Assembly (NCBI RefSeq): GCF_963676685.1
Contig: NC_092354.1
Coordinates: 12,530,746-12,594,745, forward strand
Length of the DNA stretch: 64,000 nucleotides
Source: Mytilus edulis
Taxonomy: Eukaryota > Mollusca > Bivalvia > Mytilida > Mytilidae
Reading direction: 5' to 3'
A program made the translations under genes and the position numbers. Numbering within the stretch: the stretch's first letter is position 1; each line of letters opens with the position of its first letter. Shown piece after piece: positions 44,395 through 55,425 of this stretch. The notes under the pieces were generated by a model that had not been told where the DNA came from, searched no databases, and saw nothing but the letters and a program-made list of their open reading frames with translations.

Positions 44395-47300
44395 AAATAG
44401 GAGATCTGTATTATGGAGCATCCGAAAACCTAATAAAAAATACGTCAACAAGCATCTTACGCTCGAGTTTTGAACCCTTGAATCCCTTTATTACAGGTAT
44501 ATCCTAATTAAGAAAGGTAATAGAAGGTGGAACAAAACCTATATAGTGAATATACATGTAGTCCACAGATCCGATTTAAGGGGTATTGGAGCGACCAAAT
44601 ACCAAAAACGGCTGAACCTAATAAAAAATACATCAATAAGCATGTTACGATCGATTTTTAAACCCTTGAATCCCCTACTTACAGGTATATCCTATATATC
44701 TTAAGAAAGTTAGTAAAAGGTGGAACAAAACCTATATAGTGAATATAGTGCACAGATCCGATTTAAGGGGTATTGGAGCGGCCGAATACCAAAAACGGCC
44801 GAACCTAATAAAAAATACGTCAACAAGCATGTTAGGATCAAGTTTTGAACCCTTGAATCCCCTAATTACAGGTATATCCTATATATCCTAAGAAAGGTAG
44901 TAAAAGGTGGAACAAACCCTATATAGTGAATATAGTGCACAGATCCGATTTAAGAGGTATTGGAGCTGCTGAGTACAAAACACGGCTGAACCTAATAAAA
45001 AATACGTCAACAAGCATGTTACGATCAAGTTTTGAACCCTTGAATCCCCTAATTACAGGTATATCCTATATATCCTAAGAAAGTTAGTGAAAGGTGGAAC
45101 AAAACCTATATAGTGAATATAGTGCACAGATCCGATTTAAGGGGTATTGGAGCGGCCGAATAACAAAAACGGCCGAACCTAATAAAAAATACGTCAACAA
45201 GCATGTTACGATCGATTTTGAACCCTTGAATCCCCTAATTACAGGTCTATTCTATATATCCTTATAAAGTTAATATAAGGGGGAACAAAACCTATATAGT
45301 GAATATAGTGCACAGATCCGATTTAAGGGGTATTGGAGCGGCCGAATACCAAAAACGGCCGATACTAATAAAGAATACGTCAACAAGCATGTTACGATCG
45401 ATTTTTGAACCCTTGAATCCCCTAATTACAGGTATATCCTATATATCCTAAGAAAGGTAATAGAAGGTGGAACAAAACCCATTTAGTGAATATAGTGCAA
45501 AGATCCGATTCAAGGGGTATTGGAGCGGCCGAATACTAAAAACGGCCGAACCTAATAAAAAATACGTCAACAAGCATGTTACGATCGAGTTTTGAACCCT
45601 TGAATCCCCTAATTACAGGTATATCCTATATATCCTAAGAAAAGTAATAGAAGGTGGAACAAAACCTATATAGTGAATATAGTGCACAGATCCGATTTAA
45701 GGGGTATTGGAGCGGCTGAGTACCAAAAACGGCCGAACCTAATAAAAAATACGTCAACAAGCATGTTAGGATCAAGTTTTGAACCCTTGAATCCCCTAAT
45801 TACAGGTATATCCTATATATCCTAAGGAAGGTAGTACAAGGTGGAACAAAACCTATAAAGTGAATATAGTGCACAGATCCGATTTAAGGGGTATTGGAGC
45901 GACCAAATACCAAAAACGGCTGAACCTAATAAAAAATACGTCAATAAGCATGTTACGATCGATTTTTAAACCCTTGAATCCCCTACTTACAGGTATATCC
46001 TATATATCCTAAGAAAGTTAGTAAAAGGTGGAACAAAACCTATATAGTGAATATAGTGCACAGATCCGATTTAAGGGGTATTGGAGCGGCCGAATACCAA
46101 AAACGGCCGCACCTAATAAAAAATACGTCAACAAGCATGTTACAATCGAGTTTTGAACCCTTGAATCCCCTAATTACAGGTATATCCTATATATCCTAAG
46201 AAAGGTAATAGAAGGTGGAACAAAACCTATATAGTGAATATAGTGCACAGATCCGATTTAAGGGGTATTGGAGCGGCGAAGTACCAAAAACGGCCGAACC
46301 TAATAAAAAATACGTCAACAAGCATGTTACGATCGAGTTTTAAACCCTTGAATCCCCTAATTACAGGTATATCCTATATATCCTAAAAAAGGTAATAGAA
46401 GGAGGAACAAAACCTATATAGTGAATATAGTGCACAGATCCGATTTAAGGGGTATTGGAGCGGCTGACATGAGTACCAAAAACGGCCGAACCTAATTAAA
46501 AATACGTCAACAAGCATGTTACGATCAAGTTTTGAACCCTTGAATCCCCTAATAACAGGTATATCCTATATATCCTATGAAAGGTAATAGAAGATGGAAC
46601 AAAACCTTTATAGTGAATATAGTGCACAGATCCGATTTAAGGGGTATTGGAGCGGCTGAGTACCAAAAACGGCCGAACCTAATAAAAAATACGTCAACAA
46701 GCATGTTACGATCAAGTTTTGAACCCTTGAATCCCCTAATTACAGGTATATCCTATATATCCTAAGAAAGTTAGTGAAAGGTGGAACAAAACCTATATAG
46801 TGAATATAGTGCACAGATCCGATTTAAGGGGTATTGGAGCGGCCGAATAACAAAAACGGCCGAACCTAATAAAAAATACGTCAACAAGCATGTTACGATC
46901 GAGTTTTGAACCCTTGAATCCCCTAATTACAGGTATATCCTATATATCCTAAGAAAGGTAATAGAAGGTGGAACAAAACCTATATAGTGAATATAGTGCA
47001 CAGATCCGATTTAAGGGGTATTGGAGCGACCGAATACCAAAAACGGCAGAACCTAATAAAAAATACGTCAATAAGCATGTTACGATCGATTTTTAAACCC
47101 TTGAATCCCCTACTTACAGGTATATCCTATATATCCTAAGAAAGTTAGTAAAAGGTGGAACAAAACCTATATAGTGAATATAGTGCACAGATCCGATTTA
47201 AGGGGTATTGGAGCGGCCGAATACCAAAAACGGCCGAACCTAATAAAAAATACGTCAACAAGCATGTTACAATCGAGTTTTGAACCCTTGAATCCCCTAA

Positions 47301-49229
47301 TTACAGGTATATCCTATATATCCTAAGAAAGGTAATAGAAGGTGGAACAAAACCTATATAGTGAATATAGTGCACAGATCCGATTTAAGGGGTATTGGAG
47401 CGGCGAAGTACCAAAAACGGCCGAACCTAATAAAAAATACGTCAACAAGCATGTTACGATCGAGTTTTGAACCCTTGAATCCCCTAATTACAGGTATATC
47501 CTATATATCCTAAAAAAGGTAATAGAAGGAGGAACAAAACCTATATAGTGAATATAGTGCACAGATCCGATTTAAGGGGTATTGGAGCGGCTGACATGAG
47601 TACCAAAAACGGCCGAACCTAATTAAAAATACGTCAACAAGCATGTTACGATCAAGTTTTGAACCCTTGAATCCCCTAATAACAGGTATATCCTATATAT
47701 CCTATGAAAGGTAATAGAAGATGGAACAAAACCTTTATAGTGAATATAGTGCACAGATCCGATTTAAGGGGTATTGGAGCGGCTGAGTACCAAAAACGGC
47801 CTAACCTAATAAAAAATACGTCAACAAGCATGTTAGGATCAAGTTTTCAACCCTTGAATCCCCTAATTACAGGTATATCCTATATATCCTAAGAAAGGTA
47901 GTAAAAGGTGGAACAAAACCTATATAGTGAATATAGTGCACATATCCAATTTAAGGGGTATTGGAGCGGCCGAATACCAAAAACGACCGAACCTAATAAA
48001 AAATACAACAAGCATGTTACGATCGAGTTTTGAACCCTTGGATCCCCTAATTACGGGTATATCCTATATATCCTATGAAAGGTAATAGAAGGGGGAACAA
48101 AACCTATTTAGTGAATATAGTGCACAGATCCGATTCAAGGGGTATTGGAGCGGCCAAATACCAAAAACGACCGAACCTAATAAAAAATATACCAAACATG
48201 TTACGATCGAGTTTTGAACCCTTGAATCCCCTAATTACAGGTATATCCTATATATCCTAAGAAAGGTAATAGAAGGTGGAACAAAACCTATATAGTGAAT
48301 ATAGTGCACAGATCCGATTTAAGAGGTATTGGAGCTGCTGAGTACAAAACACGGCTGAACCTAATAAAAAATACGTCAACAAGCATGTTACGATCAAGTT
48401 TTGAACCCTTGAATCCCCTAATTACAGGTATATCCTATATATCCTAAGAAAGTTAGTGAAAGGTGGAACAAAACCTATATAGTGAATATAGTGCACAGAT
48501 CCGATTTAAGGGGTATTGGAGCGGCCGAATAACAAAAACGGCCGAACCTAATAAAAAATACGTCAACAAGCATGTTACGATCGAGTTTTGAACCCTTGAA
48601 TCCCCTAATTACAGGTATATCCTATATATCCTAAGAAAGGTAATAGAAGGTGGAACAAAACCTATATAGTGAATATAGTGCACAGATCCGATTTAACGGG
48701 TATTGGAGCGGCGAAGTACCAAAAACGGCCGAACCTAATAAAAAAATACGTCAACAAGCATGTTAGGATCAAGTTTTGAACCCTTGAATCCCCTAATTAC
48801 AGGTATATCCTATATATCCTAAGGAAGGTAGTACAAGGTGGAACAAAACCTATATAGTGAATATAGTGCACAGGTGCGATTTAAAGGGTATTGGAGCGGC
48901 TGACATGAGTACCAAAAACGGCTGAACCTAATTGAAAATACGTCAACAAGCATGTTACGATCAAGTTTTGAACCCTTGAATCCCCTAATTACAGGTATAT
49001 CCTATGAAAGGTAATAGAAGGTGGAACAAAACCTATTTAGTGAATATAGTGCACAGATCCGATTTAAGGGGTATTGGAGCGGCCGAATACCAAAAACGGC
49101 CGAACCTAATAAAAAATTCGTCAACAAGCATGTTACGATCGAGTTTTGAACACTTGAATCCCTTAATTACAGGTATATCCTATATATCCTAAGAAAGGTA
49201 ACAGAAGATGGAACAAAACCTATATAGTT
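44395..49229 (+). repeat. 187-bp satellite array, forward half, subfamily 1, about 26 copies
   Basis: CACAGATCCGATTTAAGG recurs at 44564, 44751, 44938, 45125 and 45311 (187-bp steps) and onward. Landmarks per monomer: GGTATTGGAGCGGCCGAATA, CCAAAAACGGCCGAACCTAA, TACGTCAACAAGCATGTTAC, TTGAACCCTTGAATCCCCTA and ACAGGTATATCCTATATATC. A six-monomer higher-order unit is visible: the marker GCTGACATGAGTACC (46464 and 47591), the marker GCGAAGTACC (46275 and 47402) and the 62-codon frames at 46577 and 47704 all repeat at an offset of 1,127 bp. Units shifted by about 1,307-1,312 bp (seven monomers) also occur. Confidence 0.95.
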
Positions 49230-51872
49230 TTACCTTTTACTACCTTTCTTAGGATTATAGGATATACCTGTAATTAGGGGATTCAAGGGCTGAAAAGTTT
49301 ATCCTAACATGCTTGTTGACGTATTTTTTTAAAAGGTTCAGCCGTTTTTGGTACTCAGCCGCTCCAATACCCCTTAAATCGGATCTGTGCACTATATTCA
49401 CTATATAGGTTTTGTTCCCCTTTCTATTACCTATCTTAGGATATATAGGATATACCTGTAATTATGGGATTCAAGGGTTCAAACTTCGATCATAACGTCC
49501 TGGGGGAAGCATTTTTTCTTCAAATCAGCCGTTTTTGACATTCGGGTGCTCCTTACTCCCTTAAACCGCATCCGTGCACTATATTCACAATATAGGTTTT
49601 GTTCCCCCTTTTATTACCTTTCTTAGGATATATAGGATATACCTGTAATAAGGGGATTCAAGGGTTCAAAATTCGATCATAACGTCCTGGGGGAAGCATT
49701 TTTTCTACAAATCAGCCGTTTTTGACATTCGGGCGCTCCTTACTCCCTTAAACCGCACCTGTGCACTATATTCAATATATAGGTTTTGTTTCCTTTTCTA
49801 TTACCTTTCTTAGGATATATAGGATATACCTGTAATTAGGGGATTCAAGGGTTCAAAATTCGATCATAAAGTCCTGGGGGAAGCATTTTTTCTTCAATTC
49901 AGCCGTTTTTGACATTGGGCGCTCCTTACTCCCTTAAACCGCATCTGTGCACTATATTCACTATATAGGTTTTTTTCCCCCTTCTATTACCTTTCTTAGG
50001 ATATATAAGATATACCTGTAATAAGGGGATTCAAGGGTTCAAAATTCGATTATAACGTCCTGGGGGAAGCATTTTTTTCTTCAAATCAGCCGTTTTTGAC
50101 ATTTGGGTGCTCCTTACTCCCTTAAACCGCATGTGTGCACTACATTCACGATATAGGTTTTGTTCCCCTTTCTATTACCTTTCTTAGGATATATAGGATA
50201 TACCTGTAATTAGGGGATTCAAGGGTTCAAAATTCGATCATAACGTCCTGTAGGAAGCATCTTTTCTTCAAATCAGCCGTTTTTGACATTGGGCGCTCCT
50301 TACTCCCTTAAACCGCATCTGTGCACTATATTCAATATATAGGTTTTCTTCCGCTTTCTATTACCTTTCTTAGGATATATAGGATATACCTGTAATTATG
50401 GGATTCAAGGGTTCAAAATTCGATCATAACGTCCTGGAGGAAGCATTTTTTCTTCAAATCAGCCGTTTTTGACATTGGGCGCTCCTTACTCCCTTAAACC
50501 GCATCTGTGCACTATATTCATTATATAGGTTTTGTTCCCCCTTTTATTACCTTTCTTAGGATATATAAGATATACCTGTAATTAGGGGATTCAAGGGTTC
50601 AAAATTCGATCATAACGTCCTGGGGGAAGCATTTTTTTTTCAAATCAGCCGTTTTTGACATTTGGGCGCTCCTTACTCCCTTAAACCGCATGTTTGCACT
50701 ATATTCACTATATAGGTTTTGTTCCCCCTTCTATTACCTTTCTTAGGATATATAGGATATACCTGTAATTAGGGGATTCAAGGGTTCAAAATTCGACCAT
50801 AACGTCCTGTAGGACGCATTTTTTCTTCAAATCAGCCGTTTTTGACATTCGGCCGCTCCTTACTCCCTTAAACCGCATCTGTGCACTATATTCACTATAT
50901 AGGTTTTGTTTCCCCTTCTATTACCTTTCTTAGGATATATAGGATATACCTGTAATTAGGGGATTCAAGGGTTCAAAATTCGATCATAACGTCCTGGGGG
51001 AAGCATTTTTTCTTCAAATCAGCCGTTTTTGACATTCGGGCGCTCTTTACTCCCTTAAACCGCATCTGTGCACTATATTCACTATATAAGTTTTGTTCCC
51101 CCTTCTATTGCCTTTCTTAGGATATAGAGGATATACCTATAATTATGGGATTCAAGGGTTTAAAATTCGATCATAACGTCCTGTGAGAGCATTTTTTCTT
51201 CAAATCAGCCGTTTTTGACATTCGGGCGCTCTTTACTCCCTTAAACCGCATCTGTGCACTATATTCACTATATAGGTTTTGTTCCCCCTTCTATTACCTT
51301 TCTTATGATATATAGGATATACCTGTAATTAGGGGATTCAAGGGTTCAAAATTGGATCATAACGTCCTGGGGGAAGCATTTTTTCTTCAAATCGGCCGTT
51401 TTTTACATTCTGGCGCTCCTTACTCCCTTAAACCGCATCTGTGCACTATATTCACTATATAGGTTTTGTTCCCCCTTTTATTACTTTTCTTAGGATATAT
51501 AGGATATTACTGTAATTAGGGGATTCAAGGGTTCAAAATTCGATCATAACGTCCTGGGGGAAGCATTTTTTCTTCAAATCAGCCGTTTTTGACATTCGGC
51601 CGCTCCTTACTCCCTTAAACCGCATCTGTGCACTATATTCACTATATAAGTTTTGTTCCCCCTTCTATTGCCTTTCTTAGGATATAGAGGATATACCTAT
51701 AATTAGAGGATTCAAGGGTTTAAAATTCGATCATAATGTCCTGTGGGAAGCATTTTTTCTTCAAATCAGCCGTTTTTGACATTCGGGCGCTCTTTACTCC
51801 CTTAAACCGCATTTGTGCACTATATTCACTATATAGGTTTTGTTCCCCCTTCTATTACCTTTCTTATGATAC
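49230..51872 (-). repeat. 187-bp satellite array, inverted half, mostly subfamily 2, about 14 copies
   Basis: Orientation flips at about 49229: AAAACCTATATAG is followed directly by TTTTACCTTTTACTACCTTT, the reverse complement of the monomer's other side. The first inverted monomer (49230-49440) is still subfamily 1 (CAGCCGCTCCAATACCCCTT). From about 49460 on it is subfamily 2, in which about 70 bp differ (TCATAACGTCCTGGGGGAAG, CATTTTTTCTTCAAATCAGC, GGGCGCTCCTTACTCCCTTA), while the AGGATATATAGGATATACCT and CACTATATTCACTATATAGG parts are conserved. Spacing remains 186-188 bp. Confidence 0.95.
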
Positions 51873-52544
51873 TGTTGTGCCGGCCAGAAATTGGTTCCTT
51901 ATTATGTCCTTTTTATGATCCATAAATAAGTTAAAATGGTCTCAAATGTTATATTGTTATTATTTATTGTTGTTAAGATATTTCGTTATTCACACCCCTG
52001 TTAAATCCCATCTGGTTCCATTGTAAGTTATCCGTTTGTTTACATCTGATGTTAAAGTACATTTCTGGAATGTCACCGGAAATTGATTGTTTACATGTCG
52101 TTTATACATGTTGAAGGGACCCCAAATTAGTAGTTTACGCTTGTTATGCAATAATTATGACTTGATGTTGTAGAAATCATAGAATTGTGTACTTCTATAT
52201 TGTTTAATTACTTATTCATGTGATTATTAGCTCTCATATTGTAGTTGTTAGTCTACTTTCACTTTTAACTTGCGGTTCAGAATGTCCATTTTTGTCGGGA
52301 CACGAACCACTTCCACTGGGAATTTCACTTACTTTATATTATGTCACGACTTTTATCCTGCATTACTAACTTTGTAATACATTTATTTATCCATCTAGTT
52401 AGGTGTGAATCCTTTGTGAAGTCTGAATTATTTGTAATATTGTGCATAAGTGCCCGGAGGATACTTAGAACCACCATCTTTGCGCAAATGAGCACGTTTG
52501 CCCGGAGATCGCAAACCGAATTATTTGATTGGTTAATATTATTC

Positions 52545-52592
52545 TATATATAAAGCGACGTCAGCGTACTCGTGACGTCATTCTTCTCAGTT
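52545..52592 (+). promoter_or_regulatory. Candidate LTR core promoter: TATA box, CRE-like site, initiator
   Basis: TATATATAAAG (52545-52555) is followed by a perfect CRE-type palindrome TGACGTCA (52573-52580), with a second GACGTCA at 52557-52563. An arthropod/mollusc-type initiator match TCAGTT lies at 52587-52592. The TATA-to-initiator distance (about 40 bp) is a little long, so the start site is uncertain. The same sites occur in the 3' LTR at 58429-58476. Confidence 0.5.
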
Positions 52593-52789
52593 CACTTTCT
52601 TGAGACACGTTCATTTTATTCGCTTGAAGTTTAACTTTTAAAGTATTTCTCATTATGTCGCAGCAGAATATTGCATCAGATGTAGCTATGATACGTTCGC
52701 GTAATAGTTTTATATAATTATGCCTTGTTAGGTATATTTATTTTAGTGTTTCTATTAAAAGAAACCATTCTTTTATTTCATTGGCACCG

Positions 52790-53300
52790 AGAGTCAAACT
52801 GTAAAGTGCACCGGGTGCATTAGTATTTATTTAAAAGCTTCCGTGGATTATTGATCCTTTATAGAAAAGTTATGAATATAAATTACATTTTATATTTAGA
52901 TGATTTTACCAATCAACTGATTCGTTTACTGCATTTAAACCGTTTATAGCGGTACTCAAATTTAGCGGTGCTTCCGAGTTTGGATTTGGCGCACCACATC
53001 TATTTTCGGTGTATCTGCACCGTATACGGCAAACATTATATACATTGCTAAGGCAATGCACCTGGATAAGAGATGACCCTTTATTCTTAAATTGTAAACC
53101 TTGGTGCAACAGCACCTCGTTTTTATACTGTCACTTGAACCTCGGGTGCACAGGAACTTTGGGTGTAACTGAACCCTGGTGCAACCGCACCTCATTTATA
53201 TACCTTAATTAATTGAACTTTGGTGCAACCGCACCTCATTTATAGACTGTAACCTAAACCTTAGGTGCAAGTGAACCTCAGGTGTTTATGCACCTCAACG
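52790..53300. repeat. Cluster of GGTGC/GCACC palindromic motifs in the LTR
   Basis: More than ten GGTGC(A) or (T)GCACC words, often paired as short hairpins such as GGTGCAACCGCACC (53169-53182 and about 53222-53235), GGTGCAACAGCACC (about 53102) and GTGCACCGGGTGCA (about 52807). Several are in a loose ~60-bp direct repeat (GGTGCAACCGCACCTCATTT). They lie downstream of the presumed transcription start, so they would be in the RNA. They may bind a factor or form RNA structure; both are speculation. Confidence 0.7.
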
Positions 53301-53461
53301 GAAATATAGCAAGTTAACTATGAGATTGATAAATCTCATACCTTTTTAAGTTTTATGTATCCTCTTGGGACTTCTTCTGTTTATATAATGTCATACTACT
53401 TTATAGTATAAATATTTACTATTGTTAGCCTGTATAAATTCATGTTGTGCCTTACTACCAG

Positions 53462-53467
53462 AATAAA
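53462..53467 (+). terminator. Polyadenylation signal AATAAA in the LTR
   Basis: AATAAA in CAGAATAAACAGGG, about 180 bp before the LTR end. The equivalent at 59346-59351 in the 3' LTR would end the transcript. Confidence 0.5.
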
Positions 53468-53650
53468 CAGGGTGTGAACTTTTATCAGTTTTATGTCTCT
53501 GTAAAGCCTTAACAGTTAGAGTTATAACAACAGATCGAACCCCTTTTAGAAGTATATATTAAATATATATACACCTTGATATGTCGTCGTCCTATGAGTG
53601 GTCAATGCGCTGACTGGAGATACACGCCTGTGGTGGCGACGCAACATATT

Positions 53651-53668
53651 TGGCATCCTCGGTGGGAT
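53651..53668 (+). other. Primer-binding site of the LTR element
   Basis: TGGCATCCTCGGTGGGAT begins four bases after the 5' LTR. The leading TGG pairs with the CCA tail of a tRNA, and CGGTGGGAT is complementary to a T-arm-like ATCCCACCG of the Leu/Ser tRNA kind. The exact tRNA is not identified. Confidence 0.7.
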
Positions 53669-53797
53669 GTATAACTAACTGAGTTATCTCCCATTTAATG
53701 TATTTAAATTTTTGACCCACTGTTTTGATTGTGGTGATTAAATTTTTACCAACTGGTACCTCTTGAAATTGATAGATTTTTGTGAATAATATTTACA

Positions 53798-55414
53798 ATG
53801 GATGATTCAGAAATTATTTTTAATAACAGAATCTCAGACTCTTTGATTGAATTTGATCAAGATATGAGCTGTCCATCTAATTTAATGGACATGCACGTTG
53901 TTGATGAAGTTACTTGCAATACTCCTTCTGCAAGTGCTTCTACACCAAACTATAGTAATGTAGAGAGACTAATGCAAAACAAATTTGATGACTTTCTTCA
54001 TCAAATAGACCAAATGTTTAAGAATACCAAAGAAGAAATGCAGCATATGACCAACAAGGCCATGGATAAAGTTGACCGAGACATTGCAGCTTTACGTGCT
54101 CAGGTCACCCCGCCTCATGTTCAAAGTTTGGGGTCAGGTGATCAAACTCATGTTACCAGGAATTCGTTGGTTGATTTTGACCAACGAATAACTGATTGCA
54201 ATGGCAGTACATTTAACCCACACATGCAAGGTGAACGTACACCTCAATATTTAGAGCAGGCAACTAACTCTAACAATATGTTTCCCACCCAAAATGTTTT
54301 ATTTAACAATAATAACAATGACAATTTAGCAACTGCTAACAGATGGTCTGGTCCATCCACACTGGCTCCTGGCAGATCTAGTTTGGTAGCTGGTAGATCA
54401 AATTCAGGTGTACGTACTCCACATCAGAACCAAACGTCCAATTCAAATATTAATGGTTCCATTAAAATGAAACCTCAATATTATGATGGTACCGAAGATC
54501 TGGACGATTATCTGTCTCAATTTGAGATATTAGCAGAGTTGAACGCATGGAATTATGTCACTAAATCTCTGTATTTAGCTGGTAGCCTCAAAGGTGATGC
54601 TAGAACCTTGTTGTCTGAACTTTCCCCAATGGAAAGGAAAGATTATCAAAGCTTGGTTCAGATCCTCAATTTAAGGTTTGGATCAATGAACCGAGCTGAG
54701 ATTTTCAAAGCCAATTTACAGACACGTGTCAAACGTAAGGAAGAGTCTATATCTGAACTGGCACAATCCATTAAAAAGCTCACTCGTCAAGCGTATCCAA
54801 ATGCGCCACCAGCGCTTATCTTTACTTTGGCAAAGGATCACTTTATAGATGCTTTGCCGGAGTCAGATATGAGACTCAGAATAAGAGAGGCTCAGAGCAA
54901 AGACATTGCTGAAGCTGAAATTTTGGCACTACAGCTTGAGGCCTATAGAGTTGCAGATAAACAGAAGACCAATCGGTATCGTGGTCACCCAATTAATGTA
55001 GTAGCTACTAATGAGTCAGCTTGTCTTGATGATCCTGAGTCCTTTACAAAGACTTTCATGGATGGTTTCCGCCAGGAAATGAAGTCTTTGACGAATGACA
55101 TCAAACAAGTTGTCAAATCAGCTCAGAGTTCTCAACCTGGAAAAACAAATGACAATTATAGCAATAATAAACAATGGTCAAGTAATTACCAAAATAAGGG
55201 TAATTATCAGAACAGGAATAATAACAATGGCTCTGGAAATAATAATAGGAACAATAGTTATAATGGTCAAAATAATAACAATAGCAGGAACCAAAATGGT
55301 CGCAATGACCAAAATGGCAATACCGCTCATAATTATGGGCAGGGATACTCGGGAAACCGGGACTTGTCGAACACGGGGGCCGGTGTGAGACAAATGAGTC
55401 AGGGCCCAGGATAG
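53798..55414 (+). CDS. gag: Gag of the LTR retrotransposon
   Basis: A 538-residue structural protein that would form the particle packaging element RNA. It starts at the ATG at 53798 and ends at a TAG (55412-55414). Residues ~60-100 are helical and charged (KFDDFLHQIDQMFKNTKEEM), probably coiled coil. Residues ~222-385 match the retrotransposon Gag (capsid-like) domain: MKPQYYDGTEDLDDYLSQFE, LAGSLKGDARTLLSEL, LVQILNLRFGS, ISELAQSIKKLTRQAYP. From ~440 to ~520 the chain is almost only Asn, Gly, Gln, Ser and Arg. No CCHC zinc knuckle is present, though most Gags of this type have one; the Asn-rich tail may substitute in RNA binding (inference). The frame is intact, and the following protease lies in the -1 frame, reached at the GGGAAAC heptamer at 55351. 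Confidence 0.9.
   Translation: MDDSEIIFNNRISDSLIEFDQDMSCPSNLMDMHVVDEVTCNTPSASASTPNYSNVERLMQNKFDDFLHQIDQMFKNTKEEMQHMTNKAMDKVDRDIAALRAQVTPPHVQSLGSGDQTHVTRNSLVDFDQRITDCNGSTFNPHMQGERTPQYLEQATNSNNMFPTQNVLFNNNNNDNLATANRWSGPSTLAPGRSSLVAGRSNSGVRTPHQNQTSNSNINGSIKMKPQYYDGTEDLDDYLSQFEILAELNAWNYVTKSLYLAGSLKGDARTLLSELSPMERKDYQSLVQILNLRFGSMNRAEIFKANLQTRVKRKEESISELAQSIKKLTRQAYPNAPPALIFTLAKDHFIDALPESDMRLRIREAQSKDIAEAEILALQLEAYRVADKQKTNRYRGHPINVVATNESACLDDPESFTKTFMDGFRQEMKSLTNDIKQVVKSAQSSQPGKTNDNYSNNKQWSSNYQNKGNYQNRNNNNGSGNNNRNNSYNGQNNNNSRNQNGRNDQNGNTAHNYGQGYSGNRDLSNTGAGVRQMSQGPG
55351..55357 (+). promoter_or_regulatory. Putative -1 ribosomal frameshift site (GGGAAAC)
   Basis: The heptamer is phased G-GGA-AAC relative to gag codons (GGA at 55352-55354, AAC at 55355-55357), the X-XXY-YYZ arrangement of retroviral slippery sites; the same heptamer is used at the gag-pro junction of Mason-Pfizer monkey virus. 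A one-base back-slip enters a frame with no stop until 55905. A GC-rich segment follows, in which GGGCC (55377-55381) can pair with GGCCC (55403-55407), a possible weak stimulatory stem. Confidence 0.6.
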
Positions 55415-55425
55415 TTGCACTTAAT

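Larger units (their letters stand above)
51873..53646 (+). repeat. 5' long terminal repeat (1,774 bp)
   Basis: Begins TGTTGTGCCGGCCAGAAATT and ends GGTGGCGACGCAACA. Contains a candidate core promoter (52545-52592), a polyadenylation signal (53462) and a cluster of GGTGC/GCACC motifs. Short frames inside it (52341-52553, 52906-53212) recur identically in the 3' LTR and are not genes. It is long for a metazoan Ty3/Gypsy LTR. Confidence 0.95.

Noticed and set aside
46577..49192. Four similar 60-62 codon ORFs (MKGNRRWNKT type) as a small gene family
   Set aside because: They are the same satellite monomer read in the same frame; start codons arise from a single-base variant of the monomer.
52341..53212. 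Small ORFs inside the LTR, including Cys-rich ones
   Set aside because: They recur in the second LTR by identity, overlap each other on both strands, and show no domain or codon bias; not independent evidence of coding.
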